Shown here piece after piece: positions 1 to 12,000 of a DNA stretch of 55,867 nt. Source of the DNA: Streptomyces longispororuber (GTDB lineage: Bacteria > Actinomycetota > Actinomycetes > Streptomycetales > Streptomycetaceae); NCBI RefSeq assembly GCF_014656095.1, contig NZ_BNBT01000033.1, positions 1-55,867 on the forward strand, in the 5' to 3' direction. Below the pieces are notes generated by a model. The model saw only the letters and a list, made by a program, of their open reading frames with translations. It had not been told where the DNA came from and searched no databases. The translations under genes and the position numbers were made by a program. Numbering within the stretch: the stretch's first letter is position 1; the number at the start of each line of letters is the position of its first letter.

Positions 1-39
1 TTGCGCCGCCTGGCCCTGCGCCTCGGCGGCGCGGCCTGA
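1..39 (+). CDS. C-terminal tail of a truncated upstream gene
   Basis: Thirteen codons read from base 1 to a TGA at 37-39 (ending LRLGGAA). The start lies outside the window, so nothing can be said about function. The tail is basic and Arg-rich like the C-terminus of the glycosyltransferase that follows, so it may be another glycosyltransferase of the same cluster, but this is only a guess. Confidence 0.4.
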   Translation: MRRLALRLGGAA

Positions 40-319
40 CCCGCGGGCGGGCGCCCGCCCGACCCTCATCAGGCCAGGCCCGCGTGCCGCAGCGACGCGC
101 GGGCCGGGTGCCCCTTTCCGCGCCGGGGGCCACCGCCCGTCCCGCCGGTTCGGGGACCGGTACGTGAACGTCCGTGGCCGCACACCCTTCCCGGAAGTGA
201 ACACTCGCGCGACCGCGTCACGAATGGGTCTCCGGGCCCTTTCCGGGGCAACTCTCCCCCGCCCGCCGCTCGTCTGCACAGCGTCACCCAAGTCGGGTGC
301 GGCCAGCGCGGAGAGGGCG

Positions 320-1780
320 ATGATGAGCGACGTCGCGGTCAGTGTGATCATTCCGGTCTACAACGCCGCCGAGTTCCTGGACGAGTGCCTGGAGTCGGTG
401 GTGCGGCAGACCATCGGCTTCGAACACGTCGAGGTCGTGGCGGTGGACGACGGCTCCACCGACGGCAGCGGCGCGCTCCTCGACGCCTGGGCCGAGCGGT
501 ACCCCGAGAACATCCGGGTCGTGCACCAGGAGAACTCCGGCGCGCCCGGCGGCCCCCGCAACCGGGGCATCGACCTGGCCAGGGGCACGTTCCTCTTCTT
601 CGCCGACCCCGACGACCACCTCGGCGAGGACGCCCTGCGCCGCATGGTGGAGGTCGCCGAGCGCAACGACTCCGACGTCGTCCTCGGCCGCGTCCGCGGC
701 GTGGGCCGGGGCGCGCCCGCCGAGCCCTACGCCGCCAACGTCGAGCGCGGCGACGTGTGGTCGGTCAAGGGCGTCCACACCCTCACCCCGCACAAGCTGT
801 TCCGCCGCTCCCTGGTGACCGAGCACGGGCTGCGGTTCGCCGAGGGCGCGCGGCTCGCGGAGGAGCAGCCGTTCATCCTGCCCGCCTACCTCAAGGCGCG
901 GTGCATATCGGTGGTCGCCGACTACGACTGCTACTACCTCGTGGACCGCGAGGGCTTCGCCCACCTGACCAAGCAGCAACCGCCCGCCGAGGCGTTCTTC
1001 GCACCGGTGCGCGCCGGGCTGCGGTCCGTCATCGAGCTCACCGAGCCCGGCGAGCGGCGCAACGAGCTGATCGAGCGCATCGCGCGCATCCAGATCCTGG
1101 CCAAGTTCGGGCCGCGCTTCCACCACCGGTCCGCCGAGCGGCAGGAGTCGTACGCTCGGATCGCCGCCGAGGTGCTCCACGAGTGCGTGCCGCCGGAGGC
1201 GGTCGCCTCCCTGCCGCGCCTCATCCGGGTCCGCGACCGGCTGCTGCGCGAGGGCGGCCGGCTCAGCGAGCTGCTCTCGCTCTCGCGCCACGACGGCCTG
1301 TCGTGGACCGAACTCGAACCCGGGCGCGACGCGGTGGAGTGGCTCGACGGCGGCCGGAGCCTCGCGGTGCGGGTGCGCAGCCCCTACTACCTCGACGGCG
1401 GCGTCGCGGACGTCCGGCACAGCCTCGTGCTGCGCCACCCCGACGGCTTCGAGTGGCAGGTCCCCGCCGCGCGGGCCACCGCCGTCGGCGGGCCCATGAC
1501 CGCCCAGGTCGTCCTCGACCTGAGCAGCCTGCACCAGTACGCGCTGCTGCCCGGGAAGTGGGAGCTGCTGCTGCGGGCGGCGACCGGCGACGGCAAGCGC
1601 CACGAGTTCCCGCTGAGCCTGCCCGAGCCGGGCGGCCGCCGCCGGCGCCGGGTGTCCCTGCACCGGGGGCGGCCCATGGTGGTGTGGCTCTCGCACCGCT
1701 CGCGGAAGGCGCGGGCCGTGCTGGTCGCCGCGGACTGGCGCACCGTCGCCCGCCGGGCCCTGCGCCGCCCGCGCCGCTGA
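320..1780 (+). CDS. Family 2 glycosyltransferase (GT-A fold)
   Basis: Predicted 486-residue glycosyltransferase that would transfer a sugar from an NDP-sugar to a cell-surface acceptor. The N-terminus carries the GT2 signature: VSVIIPVYNAAEFLDECL near residues 7-24, then VDDGSTDGS, then an acidic FADPDDH that fits the DXD metal/nucleotide site around residue 97. Residues after about 300 form an extra domain with beta-rich stretches and a basic Arg-rich tail, as in teichoic-acid-type or wall-polymer GT2 enzymes. I chose the ATG at 320 (a second ATG at 323 is equally possible) because GCGGAGAGGG lies just upstream; the open frame back to 164 has no family similarity. Acceptor and product cannot be inferred. 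Confidence 0.85.
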   Translation: MMSDVAVSVIIPVYNAAEFLDECLESVVRQTIGFEHVEVVAVDDGSTDGSGALLDAWAERYPENIRVVHQENSGAPGGPRNRGIDLARGTFLFFADPDDHLGEDALRRMVEVAERNDSDVVLGRVRGVGRGAPAEPYAANVERGDVWSVKGVHTLTPHKLFRRSLVTEHGLRFAEGARLAEEQPFILPAYLKARCISVVADYDCYYLVDREGFAHLTKQQPPAEAFFAPVRAGLRSVIELTEPGERRNELIERIARIQILAKFGPRFHHRSAERQESYARIAAEVLHECVPPEAVASLPRLIRVRDRLLREGGRLSELLSLSRHDGLSWTELEPGRDAVEWLDGGRSLAVRVRSPYYLDGGVADVRHSLVLRHPDGFEWQVPAARATAVGGPMTAQVVLDLSSLHQYALLPGKWELLLRAATGDGKRHEFPLSLPEPGGRRRRRVSLHRGRPMVVWLSHRSRKARAVLVAADWRTVARRALRRPRR

Positions 1781-1802
1781 GGACGGGCCGGGGGCCGGTG
1801 GC

Positions 1803-1975
1803 CGTACGCCGCTGACGCGACCGACCAGGGCCGGTCGTCGTACGTCGCTGACGGCGGGCCGGGGCCCGGGCGCCGTATGCCGCTGGCAGCGGGCCGGGCC
1901 CGGGCGCCGTATGCCGCTGGCAGCGGGCCGGGGCCCGGTCGTCGTACGCCGTTGTACGACCACCGGGCCCCGGGT
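1803..1975. repeat. Degenerate ~35-bp tandem repeat, about 4.5 copies
   Basis: Between the glycosyltransferase and pckG a unit beginning GTAYGCCGCTG and containing GGGCCGGGGCCCGG recurs every 34-35 bases (about 1803, 1838, 1873, 1907, 1942). The two central copies are almost identical. The GGGCCCGG core is itself palindromic, so each unit can fold. The array lies between convergent genes and may help terminate transcription. Confidence 0.8.
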
Positions 1976-2031
1976 TCCCCTGCGGCGCCCCGGGCCTGGC
2001 GCCCGGGTGCGCGACCGCGGTGTTCCGCGCC

Positions 2032-3981
2032 TCAGCCCAGGCGCGCGACCAGTGCCCGGTACTGGTCCCAGAGCTCCGCCGGCGTGTGCTCCCCGAACGT
2101 GTTGAGGTGCTCGGGGATCAGCGCCGCCTCCTCCCGCCAGACCTCCTTGTCGACGGTGAGCAGGAACTCCAGGTCGGCGGCGGGCAGGTCGAGCCCGCGC
2201 GTGTCGAGGGACTCGGGCGTCGGCAGGACGCCGATCGGCGTCTCGACGCCCTCGGCCTTCCCGTCGAGCCGCTCGACGATCCACTTCAGGACGCGGCTGT
2301 TCTCGCCGAAGCCCGGCCAGACGAAACGCCCGTCGGCGTCCTTGCGGAACCAGTTCACGTAGTAGATCTTCGGCAGCTTCGCCCGGTCCTTGTCGGCGCC
2401 GACCTTGATCCAGTGGGCCATGTAGTCGCCCATGTTGTAGCCGCAGAACGGCAGCATGGCGAACGGGTCCCGGCGCAGCTCGCCGACCTTGCCCTCGGCG
2501 GCGGCCGTCTTCTCGGAGGCCACGTTCGCGCCGAGGAAGACGCCGTGGTTCCAGTCGAAGGACTCGGTGACCAGCGGCACCGCGGAGGCCCGCCGCCCGC
2601 CGAAGAGGATCGCCGAGATCGGCACGCCCTTGGGGTCCTCCCACTCGGGCGCGATGATCGGGCACTGCGCGGCGGGGACGGTGAAGCGGGCGTTGGGGTG
2701 GGCGGCGGGCTCGCCGGACTCCGGCGTCCAGTCGCGGCCCTTCCAGTCGGTGAGGTGGGCCGGGGTCTCCTCCGTCATGCCCTCCCACCACACGTCGCCG
2801 TCGTCGGTCAGCGCGACGTTCGTGAAGACGCTGTTGCCCCACAGGGTCTTCATGGCGTTGGCGTTGGTGTGCTCGCCCGTGCCGGGCGCCACGCCGAAGA
2901 AGCCCGCTTCGGGGTTGATGGCGTACAGTCGGCCGTCCTCGCCGAACCGCATCCAGGCGATGTCGTCGCCGATGGTCTCGACGGTCCAGCCGGAGATGGT
3001 GGGCTCCAGCATGGCGAGGTTGGTCTTGCCGCAGGCCGAGGGGAAGGCCGCGGCGACGTACTTGGACTCCCCCTGCGGCGGGGTGAGCTTCAGGATGAGC
3101 ATGTGCTCGGCGAGCCAGCCCTCGTCGCGGGCCATCACCGAGGCGATGCGCAGGGCGTAGCACTTCTTGCCGAGCAGGGCGTTGCCGCCGTAGCCGGAGC
3201 CGTACGACCAGATCTCGCGGGTCTCGGGGAAGTGCGAGATGTACTTCGTGGAGTTGCAGGGCCAGGGCACGTCGGCCTGGCCGGGCTCCAGCGGGGCGCC
3301 CAGCGTGTGGACGGCCTTCACGAAGAACCCGTCGGAGCCGAGTTCGTCGAGGACCGGCTGGCCCATTCGGGTCATCGTGCGCATGGACACGGCCACGTAG
3401 GCCGAATCGGTGATCTCGACGCCGATCGCGGACAGCGGCGAGCCGAGCGGGCCCATGCAGAAGGGCACGACGTACATGGTCCGGCCGCGCATGGAGCCGC
3501 GGAAGATCCCCTTCTCGCCCGCGAAGACCTCCCGCATCTCCGCCGGGTCCTTCCAGTGGTTCGTCGGCCCCGCGTCCTCCTCCTTCGCGGAGCAGATGAA
3601 CGTGCGGTCCTCCACACGGGCGACGTCCGTCGGGTCGGACGCCGCGTAGTACGAGTTCGGCCGCTTGACCGGGTCCAGCTTCTTGAACGTGCCCTTGGCC
3701 ACGAGCTCCCCGCACAGGCGCTCGTACTCGGCCTCGGACCCGTCGCACCAGACCACGCTGTCCGGCTGGGTCAGTTCGGCGATCTCGTTCACCCAGGAGA
3801 GCAGCTCCTGGTGGTCGGTGGGGGCGGCGCCCGCGGACAGCGGGTACTGATGGGGCATCGACGACTGCACCGACTGCGCCGCCGGAGAGGACTGCGACGA
3901 CGGGGAGGACTGCGGGGTCGGGGAAGGCTCGGTGGACAGCGAGGACTGCGAGGAAGAGGGAGCCGCGATATCGCGCGCCAC
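2032..3981 (-). CDS. pckG: Phosphoenolpyruvate carboxykinase (GTP)
   Basis: GTP-dependent PEP carboxykinase, 649 aa, cytoplasmic: oxaloacetate + GTP to PEP + CO2 + GDP, the entry step of gluconeogenesis and a C3/C4 node. Seen: the GTP-type P-loop [11 protein letters not shown] (about residue 312), the metal-binding [15 protein letters not shown], and the [12 protein letters not shown] segment. The first ~41 residues are Ser/Gln/Pro-rich and absent from most homologues (usually ~610 aa). The GTG start at 3981 has a GGAGC ribosome site at good spacing, but Met42 (MPHQYPL) would give the usual family N-terminus. It is transcribed alone, convergent with the glycosyltransferase. Confidence 0.97.
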   Translation of the reverse strand: MARDIAAPSSSQSSLSTEPSPTPQSSPSSQSSPAAQSVQSSMPHQYPLSAGAAPTDHQELLSWVNEIAELTQPDSVVWCDGSEAEYERLCGELVAKGTFKKLDPVKRPNSYYAASDPTDVARVEDRTFICSAKEEDAGPTNHWKDPAEMREVFAGEKGIFRGSMRGRTMYVVPFCMGPLGSPLSAIGVEITDSAYVAVSMRTMTRMGQPVLDELGSDGFFVKAVHTLGAPLEPGQADVPWPCNSTKYISHFPETREIWSYGSGYGGNALLGKKCYALRIASVMARDEGWLAEHMLILKLTPPQGESKYVAAAFPSACGKTNLAMLEPTISGWTVETIGDDIAWMRFGEDGRLYAINPEAGFFGVAPGTGEHTNANAMKTLWGNSVFTNVALTDDGDVWWEGMTEETPAHLTDWKGRDWTPESGEPAAHPNARFTVPAAQCPIIAPEWEDPKGVPISAILFGGRRASAVPLVTESFDWNHGVFLGANVASEKTAAAEGKVGELRRDPFAMLPFCGYNMGDYMAHWIKVGADKDRAKLPKIYYVNWFRKDADGRFVWPGFGENSRVLKWIVERLDGKAEGVETPIGVLPTPESLDTRGLDLPAADLEFLLTVDKEVWREEAALIPEHLNTFGEHTPAELWDQYRALVARLG

Positions 3982-4181
3982 GATTGCTCCTATACGAGGG
4001 GTTTTAGGTTGAGGCCCCGTGGGGGCTGCGACCCGGACGCTTCACTGCATTTCGATCTTCTGGCGCTCATCCGGTGCCGACCGCACTCATTTGATCATCC
4101 GTCGCTGCCGCGCATCTGTCCAGAGGGCTTCACACGTGAGCGGGGTGAGCATGGCCACTTGTAGGATCGGGATTCACCGCT

Positions 4182-4214
4182 TTGATACGTAACTTACGGT
4201 TCCGTAGGTACGAT
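4182..4214 (+). promoter_or_regulatory. hlyIII promoter with 18-bp palindromic operator
   Basis: A TACGAT -10 (4209-4214) sits exactly 7 bases before the ATG at 4222, the leaderless arrangement seen repeatedly in this window; TTGATA at 4182 could be a distant -35. Between them lies ACTTACGGTTCCGTAGGT (4192-4209), an inverted repeat with 8-base arms (one mismatch) about a TT centre. A protein bound there would block RNA polymerase. The size fits a TetR-type dimer, but no regulator gene adjoins it, so the binder is unknown. Confidence 0.6.
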
Positions 4215-4221
4215 GCGGCAC

Positions 4222-4974
4222 ATGACCGCTACCGTCCCCGACGCGATCACGAACGACGCCGCTGACGGCGGAAGTCCGTCCACCTCCGTGGGTGAGGTGG
4301 CCGCCGCAGTGCTCGAACCCGTCGCCGCCGCCGCGCGCCCGGTGAAGCCCAAGCTGCGCGGCTGGCTGCACGCCGGGATGTTTCCCGCCGTCGTGGTCTC
4401 CGGCGTCTTCCTGACCGCGCTCGCCGACTCCACCCGCGGCCGCGTCGCCTGCGGGATCTACGTCCTGACCGCCTGCCTCCTGTTCGGTGTCAGCGCGCTC
4501 TACCACCGGGGGGACTGGACGCCCCGCGTGGACCGCGTCCTGCGCCGCCTCGACCACGCCAACATCTTCCTGATCATCGCGGGCACGTACACCCCGCTCA
4601 CCCTGCTCCTGCTGCCCGACGCCAAGGGCCGGTGGCTGCTGTGGGGCATCTGGGCCGCGGCCGCCGCGGGCATCGTCTTCCGGGTCTTCTGGGTCGGCGC
4701 CCCGCGCTGGCTCTACACCCCCTGCTACCTGGCCATGGGCTGGGCCGCCGTCTTCTTCCTGCCCGACTTCCTGCGCACGGGCGGCATCGCGGTGCTCGTC
4801 CTGGTCGTCGTGGGGGGTGTGCTGTACAGCGTGGGCGGGGTGGTCTACGGCATCAAGCGCCCCGACCCGTCACCGCGCTGGTTCGGCTTCCACGAGGTCT
4901 TCCACTCCTTCACGCTGGCGGCGTTCGCCGTGCATTACGTGGGGATCTCCCTGGTCGCCTACCAGCACGCCTGA
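4222..4974 (+). CDS. Hemolysin III / PAQR family membrane protein
   Basis: Seven-helix membrane protein of the HlyIII/PAQR superfamily, 250 aa. Family metal-site motifs are visible: ALYHRGDW after the second helix, DHANIFLIIAGTYTPL, and FHEVFHSFTLAAFAVHY near the C-terminus, giving the conserved Ser/His/Asp/His-His set typical of this family's zinc-dependent hydrolase-like core. The cellular role in actinobacteria is not established; membrane lipid homeostasis is the usual proposal. I prefer the ATG at 4222 over 4213, since TACGAT lies 7 bases upstream and there is no ribosome site, which suggests a leaderless mRNA. The gene stands alone, divergent from pckG. Confidence 0.85.
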   Translation: MTATVPDAITNDAADGGSPSTSVGEVAAAVLEPVAAAARPVKPKLRGWLHAGMFPAVVVSGVFLTALADSTRGRVACGIYVLTACLLFGVSALYHRGDWTPRVDRVLRRLDHANIFLIIAGTYTPLTLLLLPDAKGRWLLWGIWAAAAAGIVFRVFWVGAPRWLYTPCYLAMGWAAVFFLPDFLRTGGIAVLVLVVVGGVLYSVGGVVYGIKRPDPSPRWFGFHEVFHSFTLAAFAVHYVGISLVAYQHA

Positions 4975-5100
4975 CGCCCCCTGGGGGGCGGGCTCACCTC
5001 CTGGGCCGCCGGGGTCGTGGTTTTCGCCGCGGCCCCGTTTTTCTTGGGCTGTGTCGGGTGCCTTCCAGCTCGGGGGCCGATGGCGCTTCGGCGGGTGCGG

Positions 5101-5208
5101 GTGGGTTGTGGTTGCTCGCGCCGTTCCCCGCGCCCCTTTGGGGCGCTGCGCGTTCGGGGCGCTGCATGTTCGGGGCGCTGCGCGTTCGGGGCGGTTCGCG
5201 TCGTGGCA
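5101..5208. repeat. Streptomycete intergenic repeat with hairpin, then 16-bp tandem repeats
   Basis: The block GTTGCTCGCGCCGTTCCCCG followed by GCGCCCC-TTT-GGGGCGC (5130-5146, 7-bp stem, 3-base loop) looks like an intergenic element I recognise from many Streptomyces genomes. It runs straight into about three and a half copies of a 16-base unit GGGGCGCTGCGCGTTC (5140-5205). The hairpin could terminate hlyIII. No gene is seen at 4975-5218. Confidence 0.65.
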
Positions 5209-5218
5209 GGCTGGGCGG

Positions 5219-5968
5219 ATGAACGGTCCGGAGATTCTTGTCGACTTCGCCCCCGGCCTCGCGCTGTTCGTCGCCCACGAGCGGCGGGGCGGTCCCACCA
5301 CGGCCGTCACCGACGGCGTCTCGTCGCTCGGCCACGTCGTGGAGTCGCTCGGCGTGCCGCTCACCGAGGTCGGGGCCCTGGTCGTGGACGGGCACGAGGT
5401 GCCCCCGGCGCACGTGCCGGCGGCGGGGCAGCGGGTCGAGGTGCGGGCGGTGCCGCGCCCGCAGCGGCTGACGGAGGACCCCGAGGAGCCGCTGCGGTTC
5501 CTCCTCGACGTGCATCTGGGCACCCTGGCCCGGCGCCTGCGGCTGCTCGGCGTCGACGCGGCGTACGAGAGCACGGACATCGGCGACCCGGCGCTCGCCG
5601 CCCGCTCGGCCGCCGAGCGGCGCGTGCTGCTCAGCCGGGACCGGGGCCTGCTGCGCCGCCGGGAGCTGTGGGCCGGGGCGTACGTCTACAGCGACCGGCC
5701 CGACGACCAACTGCGCGATGTCCTGCACCGCTTCGCGCCCCGCCTCGCCCCCTGGACGCGCTGCACCGCCTGCAACGGCCCGCTGCGGGCGGCCCGCAAG
5801 GAGGACGTGGCGGACCGTCTTGAGGGCGGCACGCGCGGCACGTACGACGTGTTCGCGCAGTGCGGGGCGTGCGGGCGGGTGTACTGGCGCGGCGCCCACC
5901 ATGAGCGGCTCGACGCCATCGTGCGCCAAGCCCTGGCGGAGGCGAAGGGCCTGCCCGCGCCGGGCTGA
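5219..5968 (+). CDS. Mut7-C RNase-domain protein with N-terminal ubiquitin-like domain
   Basis: 249 aa. Residues ~1-85 form a small ubiquitin/ThiS-like fold (ILVDFAPGLALFV ... GQRVEVRAV). Residues ~90-235 match the Mut7-C family, a PIN-fold nuclease domain: acidic positions in FLLDVHLGTLARRL and LLSRDRGLLRRR, then a zinc ribbon CTACNGPLR ... CGACGRVYWRG. The fusion is the architecture known as Mut7-C ubiquitin/RNase. No substrate is established in bacteria; RNA turnover is an inference from the PIN fold. The ATG at 5219 begins the ubiquitin-like strand; the ribosome site (GGCTGGGCGG) is weak. It faces the secreted-protein gene across a G/C hairpin. Confidence 0.8.
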   Translation: MNGPEILVDFAPGLALFVAHERRGGPTTAVTDGVSSLGHVVESLGVPLTEVGALVVDGHEVPPAHVPAAGQRVEVRAVPRPQRLTEDPEEPLRFLLDVHLGTLARRLRLLGVDAAYESTDIGDPALAARSAAERRVLLSRDRGLLRRRELWAGAYVYSDRPDDQLRDVLHRFAPRLAPWTRCTACNGPLRAARKEDVADRLEGGTRGTYDVFAQCGACGRVYWRGAHHERLDAIVRQALAEAKGLPAPG

Positions 5969-5986
5969 CGCGGGGCGGACACGACA

Positions 5987-6030
5987 CCGGGGTGGGGGGG
6001 GGGGGGGGGCCCCCCCCCCCCCCACCCCGG
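5987..6030. terminator. Zero-loop G16/C14 hairpin between convergent genes
   Basis: CCGGGGT, then 16 G (5994-6009), 14 C (6010-6023), then ACCCCGG. This is a 44-bp inverted repeat with no loop, placed between two convergent stop codons, so it would serve as a bidirectional terminator. Homopolymer lengths of this kind are error-prone, and the real G and C counts may be equal. Confidence 0.7.
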
Positions 6031-6057
6031 TTCAGGTCCGACTGGTGTCACTCAGGG

Positions 6058-6582
6058 TCAGTTGCCCCAGGTGCCCTGGTTCACGGCGCAGTTCCAGCCG
6101 TTGCCGCGGACCTGGAACTTCACCTTGTAGCTGTTCTTGTTCAGCAGGCGGGTACGGACCTGCACGCCCAGCTTGGCCTTGCCCTTGAGCGTCTTGGTGT
6201 AGACGGTGACGCTCTTCGACGTCTTGTGGGTGATCTTGCCGCCCTTGGCGGTGGCCCGGCCGAAGCGGATGTTCTTGACGTTCGTGACGGTGAACTTCAC
6301 CTTGCCGAACTTCTTGGTGCTCTTGTTCTTGATGCCGAAGTACAGGCCGTTGCCCGTCACCCAGCCGCCCGAGCCGATGTAGAAGCGGGAGGTGTAGACG
6401 ATGTCGATCGGGCAGCCGGAGCTGCGCGTGGCGGACGGCGCGGCGCTGCTCGGCTTGTCGGCCGAAGCGGAGCGCTGGGTGGCGTCACCCGACGCGGAGG
6501 CGGTGCCGGCGAGGCCGAGCTGGCCGACGGTGACAAGAGCGGCGGTGCCCAGAGCGGCGGCGGTGATGCGCGTGCGGTTCAC
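6058..6582 (-). CDS. Small secreted protein, Lys-rich, unknown function
   Basis: 174 aa from the GTG at 6582, which has GGGGGAGAGG upstream; an in-frame ATG at 6645 would add 21 residues that spoil the signal peptide. Sec signal: VNRTRITAAALG, a hydrophobic run, then a cleavage-like GTASASG near residue 32. The mature part has two cysteines (GCPIDIV and WNCAV) that could form one disulfide, and alternating Lys/Thr/Val strands (KVKFTVTNVKN, KSVTVYTKT, YKVKFQVRGN) suggesting a compact beta-sandwich. Lysine content is unusually high for this GC-rich genome. No family recognised; probably exported to the wall or medium. Confidence 0.7.
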   Translation of the reverse strand: MNRTRITAAALGTAALVTVGQLGLAGTASASGDATQRSASADKPSSAAPSATRSSGCPIDIVYTSRFYIGSGGWVTGNGLYFGIKNKSTKKFGKVKFTVTNVKNIRFGRATAKGGKITHKTSKSVTVYTKTLKGKAKLGVQVRTRLLNKNSYKVKFQVRGNGWNCAVNQGTWGN

Positions 6583-6757
6583 TACGGTGAGTACCTCTCC
6601 CCCGTGGTCCCTCCCGGGACCGACTGACGAAACGATGCGGAACATTCACAGCGCGCCTTTACGTCGCCGTGACGCCCGTATTGTTATCACGCCTCCGGTC
6701 ACACAAACGGCACAAGGTCACCCCTGGGCCCCAGCCGTGACAGAAGCCGGACATTCG

Positions 6758-6799
6758 CGAGGCAGCCGCGAGCGGTGAATCACCGTCAGGGCTGCCTCG
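6758..6799. terminator. Nested hairpin downstream of the DUF255 gene
   Basis: CGAGGCAGCC (6758-6767) pairs with GGCTGCCTCG (6790-6799), a perfect 10-bp stem. The loop contains a second palindrome, CGGTGA-A-TCACCG (6773-6785). It lies just past the stop at 6831 on the minus strand and fits an intrinsic terminator for that gene. Confidence 0.65.
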
Positions 6800-6830
6800 G
6801 GAGCGGCCTGAATCAGTCCTTCCGGTTCGT

Positions 6831-8855
<2,025 letters not shown>

Positions 8856-9066
8856 GGGTCCATCCTCGCGCACCGAGCGCCCAGGGCGGGGTTCCCCGGC
8901 GCGCGCCGGGGCCCGGCGGCCTCGCCGAACCCCGGCCGCCTCCGCCGCCGGGGTGCGTACCGGGGCGGCCTGCCCCCGGGGGCGCTCCCGTGCGGGAGCC
9001 TCGCTTCCGCCGGGTGTTCGCAGGACACTGACACGTACATGTAGAGGCGGGCTGAGGGGGAACCAC

Positions 9067-12000
9067 ATGCGGGACAGCCATCGGGCCGAGGCCGAGCGGC
9101 TGTTGGCACGGGCGGTCGAGGAGGAGGTCCGCCGCACCGGCGGGCGCACCGACGGGAGCGTGCTGCTCTCGCGGGCGCGGGCCGCCCTGGACGCCATGGA
9201 GCAGACGGCGGCGGAGGAGTACGAGGCGTACACGCGGGCCCTGGACGAGGCGGCGGCCGGGCAGCTCTCGTTCGGCCGCCGGTACGCGCAGGAGGCGGCG
9301 GGGACGCCGCTGCTCGTGGTGGCCGTCGCCGCCGTGGCCGCGGCGGCGGCCGTCCTCGCGCTCGGCACGGGCGGCGGCACCGCGCTCGCCGCGGGCGGGG
9401 CCGTCGCGGTGGCGGGGTTCGCCGCGACCGTGGCGAAGGTGACGGCCGCCCACCTCCCGGCGGCGCAGCGGCACGCGGGCACGGTGCACCAGCCCGGCGG
9501 GCCCGAGCAGCTCCGGCTCCAGTGGCTGACGGCCCTGGAGGTGCGGGGCATCCGGCCGTTCCTGGACCAGCAGCGGGTGCTCACCGCGGCGACCACGGGC
9601 GGCGTCGGCGGGCGCCCCGGCCAGCCGAAGCGGGCCCCGCAGCTCCGCGGCGCCGACAAGAGCGGGGCCGCGCGGCGGCGGAGCGTCCTGGAGCAGTCCT
9701 TCGCGCAACTGCCGCAGGTGGACGCCGGGTTCGCCGGGCGGCGGGCCGAGCTCGCGCGGATCGCGCAGTGGGTACACGCGGCCCGGGCCAGCACCCAGAC
9801 CAGGCCCACCGTGGTGGTGCTGCACGGCGCGCCGGGCGCGGGCCGCAGCTCGCTCGCGGTGCGGGCCGCGCACGACCTGCGGGACCAGTTCCGGGGCGCG
9901 TGCGTGGTGGACCTGCGCGGGGAGAGCCCGGACACGCCGCCGCTGTCCACGCGCGACGCGCTGCTGCACCTCCTGAACCGCCTGGGCGCCCCGCGCGAGC
10001 AGCTCCTGTTCCGCGAGCGCTCCACGCAGGCGCAGCAGGTCAAGCGGCTCGCCGACCTCTACCACCAGTACCTCACGGGCCTGGAGGTCGTCATCGTCCT
10101 GGACGACGCCGGGGACCCCGAGCAGGTGCGCACCCTGGTGCCCGAGCGGTCCGACAGCCTGCTGCTCGTCACCGCCCGCGAACCCCTCGACCTGCCCGCG
10201 GACCTGCCCGCGTGGGTGCACCGGCTGCCGGTCGACGCGCTGGACGACGCGGGCGCCGAGCAGCTCCTGCGCGAGGTGGCCCAGGACCTGCCGGAGCCGT
10301 ACGACGCCCAGTCCCTGGACCGGCTGCGGGAGCTGTGCGGGGGCCTTCCGCTGGCCCTGCGCGTCGCGGGCTCCTCGCTGGGGCCGCGCACGCCCGAGGC
10401 GCTCGTGGCCGACCTGGAGGCGTACGGGCCCGTCGAGGCGGTCGAGCGCACCCTGTGGCTGCGCTACAGCGACCAGCCCGAGCCCGCGCTCCGGCTGCTG
10501 CGGCGGCTCGCGCTCGCCGGGCGGGCCTCGCTCGGCACCGCCGCCACGGCCGCGCTGCTCGGCGCCGACGAGCAGGAGGCGGGGCGGCAGCTCGCCGCGC
10601 TGTCCCGCGCGGGCCTCATCGACCAGGTGCGCGGCGGCCGCTACCGGCTGCACGACGTCGTCCGCGCCTTCGCCCGGGGGCGGCTCGCCGACGAGGAGGA
10701 TCCTGCCGAGCGCGGCGCCGCGCAGGAACGTCTCATCGTCAGCTACGGCGAGCTCGCCGACTCGGTGATCCGCCTCGTCGACGGCAAGACCTCCACCCGC
10801 GCCGAGTACTTCGGGCAGCACGGCTTCACCTCCCTGGACGCCGCGCTGCGCTGGCTCGACGACGAGTCCGGCTCCCTCACGGCGGCCCTGCGGCACACCG
10901 AGGGCGTCGAGCCGCGGGCCGTGCTCGGGCTGCTCGGCGCGCTGTGCGACTACTGCCTGCTGCGCGGCGACCTCTACCGCCTGGGCGAGATCAGCGAGCT
11001 GGCGCAGACCGTGGACCAGAGCCAGTTCGGCCGGAGCGTGCGGTGGCGCACCGGCATCGCGGCCCGCCACCTGGGCGAGCTGGACCAGGCCCGCTCCACC
11101 CTCGCCACCGTGGTGGACCAGTACTTCGAGGCCCACCAGGACGCCGGGGCGGCCCGGGCGCTGGGCTCCCTCGGCATCACGCTGCACCACCAGGGCAACC
11201 TCTCCGAGGCCGCGGCCCGGCTGCGCGAGGCCCTGGACCTCCAGGTCGCCGACGAGCTGGCGGGCGACCGGGCCTGGACCCTGCACGCGCTCGCCGCCGT
11301 GGAACGCGACCGGTCCCGCCTCGGCGAGGCCCAGGAGATGCTGCGCACGGCCCTCGCCCTGCACCGCGGCAGCGGGTCCGTGCACGGCGAGGCCTGGACG
11401 CACTTCCAGCTCGGCCAGGTGTGCCTGCGCATGGGCGACGTACCGCGCGCGGAGGACGAGCTGCGCCAGGCCCTGGACCTGTACGGGCGTACGCGGGACG
11501 CGCGCGGCGAGGCGTGGGCGCTCACGCAGCTCGCCCGGGCCCGGCTGGTCGCCGGGGACCCGGCGCCCGCGGTCGACGGCCTGCGGCAGGCGGTCACGCG
11601 CCACCGGGACAACGACGACGCGCGCGGCGAGGCCTGGACGCTGTACTACCTGGGGCAGGCCCTGGAGGAGACCGGCGACCTCGACGAGGCGGTACGGGAC
11701 CTGGAGCGGGCCCGCACGATGTTCTCGCGCATGCGGGACGTCTACGGCCTGGCCTGTGCCCGCCACCACTCGGCGCGGGTCACCCGCGACCAGCGCGCCG
11801 CGCGCACGGGCTCGCTGCGCAACTCCGGCTTCGCCCGGCAGCTCCTGGTCGACGCCCGCGCCGACTTCCAGCGGATCGGGGTCGCGCACGGCGAGGGCTG
11901 GACGTGCCTGGAGCTCGCCGTGGTCGACGCGGGCAACGCCCGGACGCAGGCGGCGCTGTCCCTGTGCGACGAGGCGATCACCCTCTTCGCCTCCTACGGC

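Noticed and set aside
284..3748. Long minus-strand open frame (>1100 codons) across the glycosyltransferase and pckG
   Set aside because: It is an antisense/out-of-frame shadow caused by high GC; its translation is Arg/Gly/Pro-rich without motifs, while the overlapping genes have clear families.
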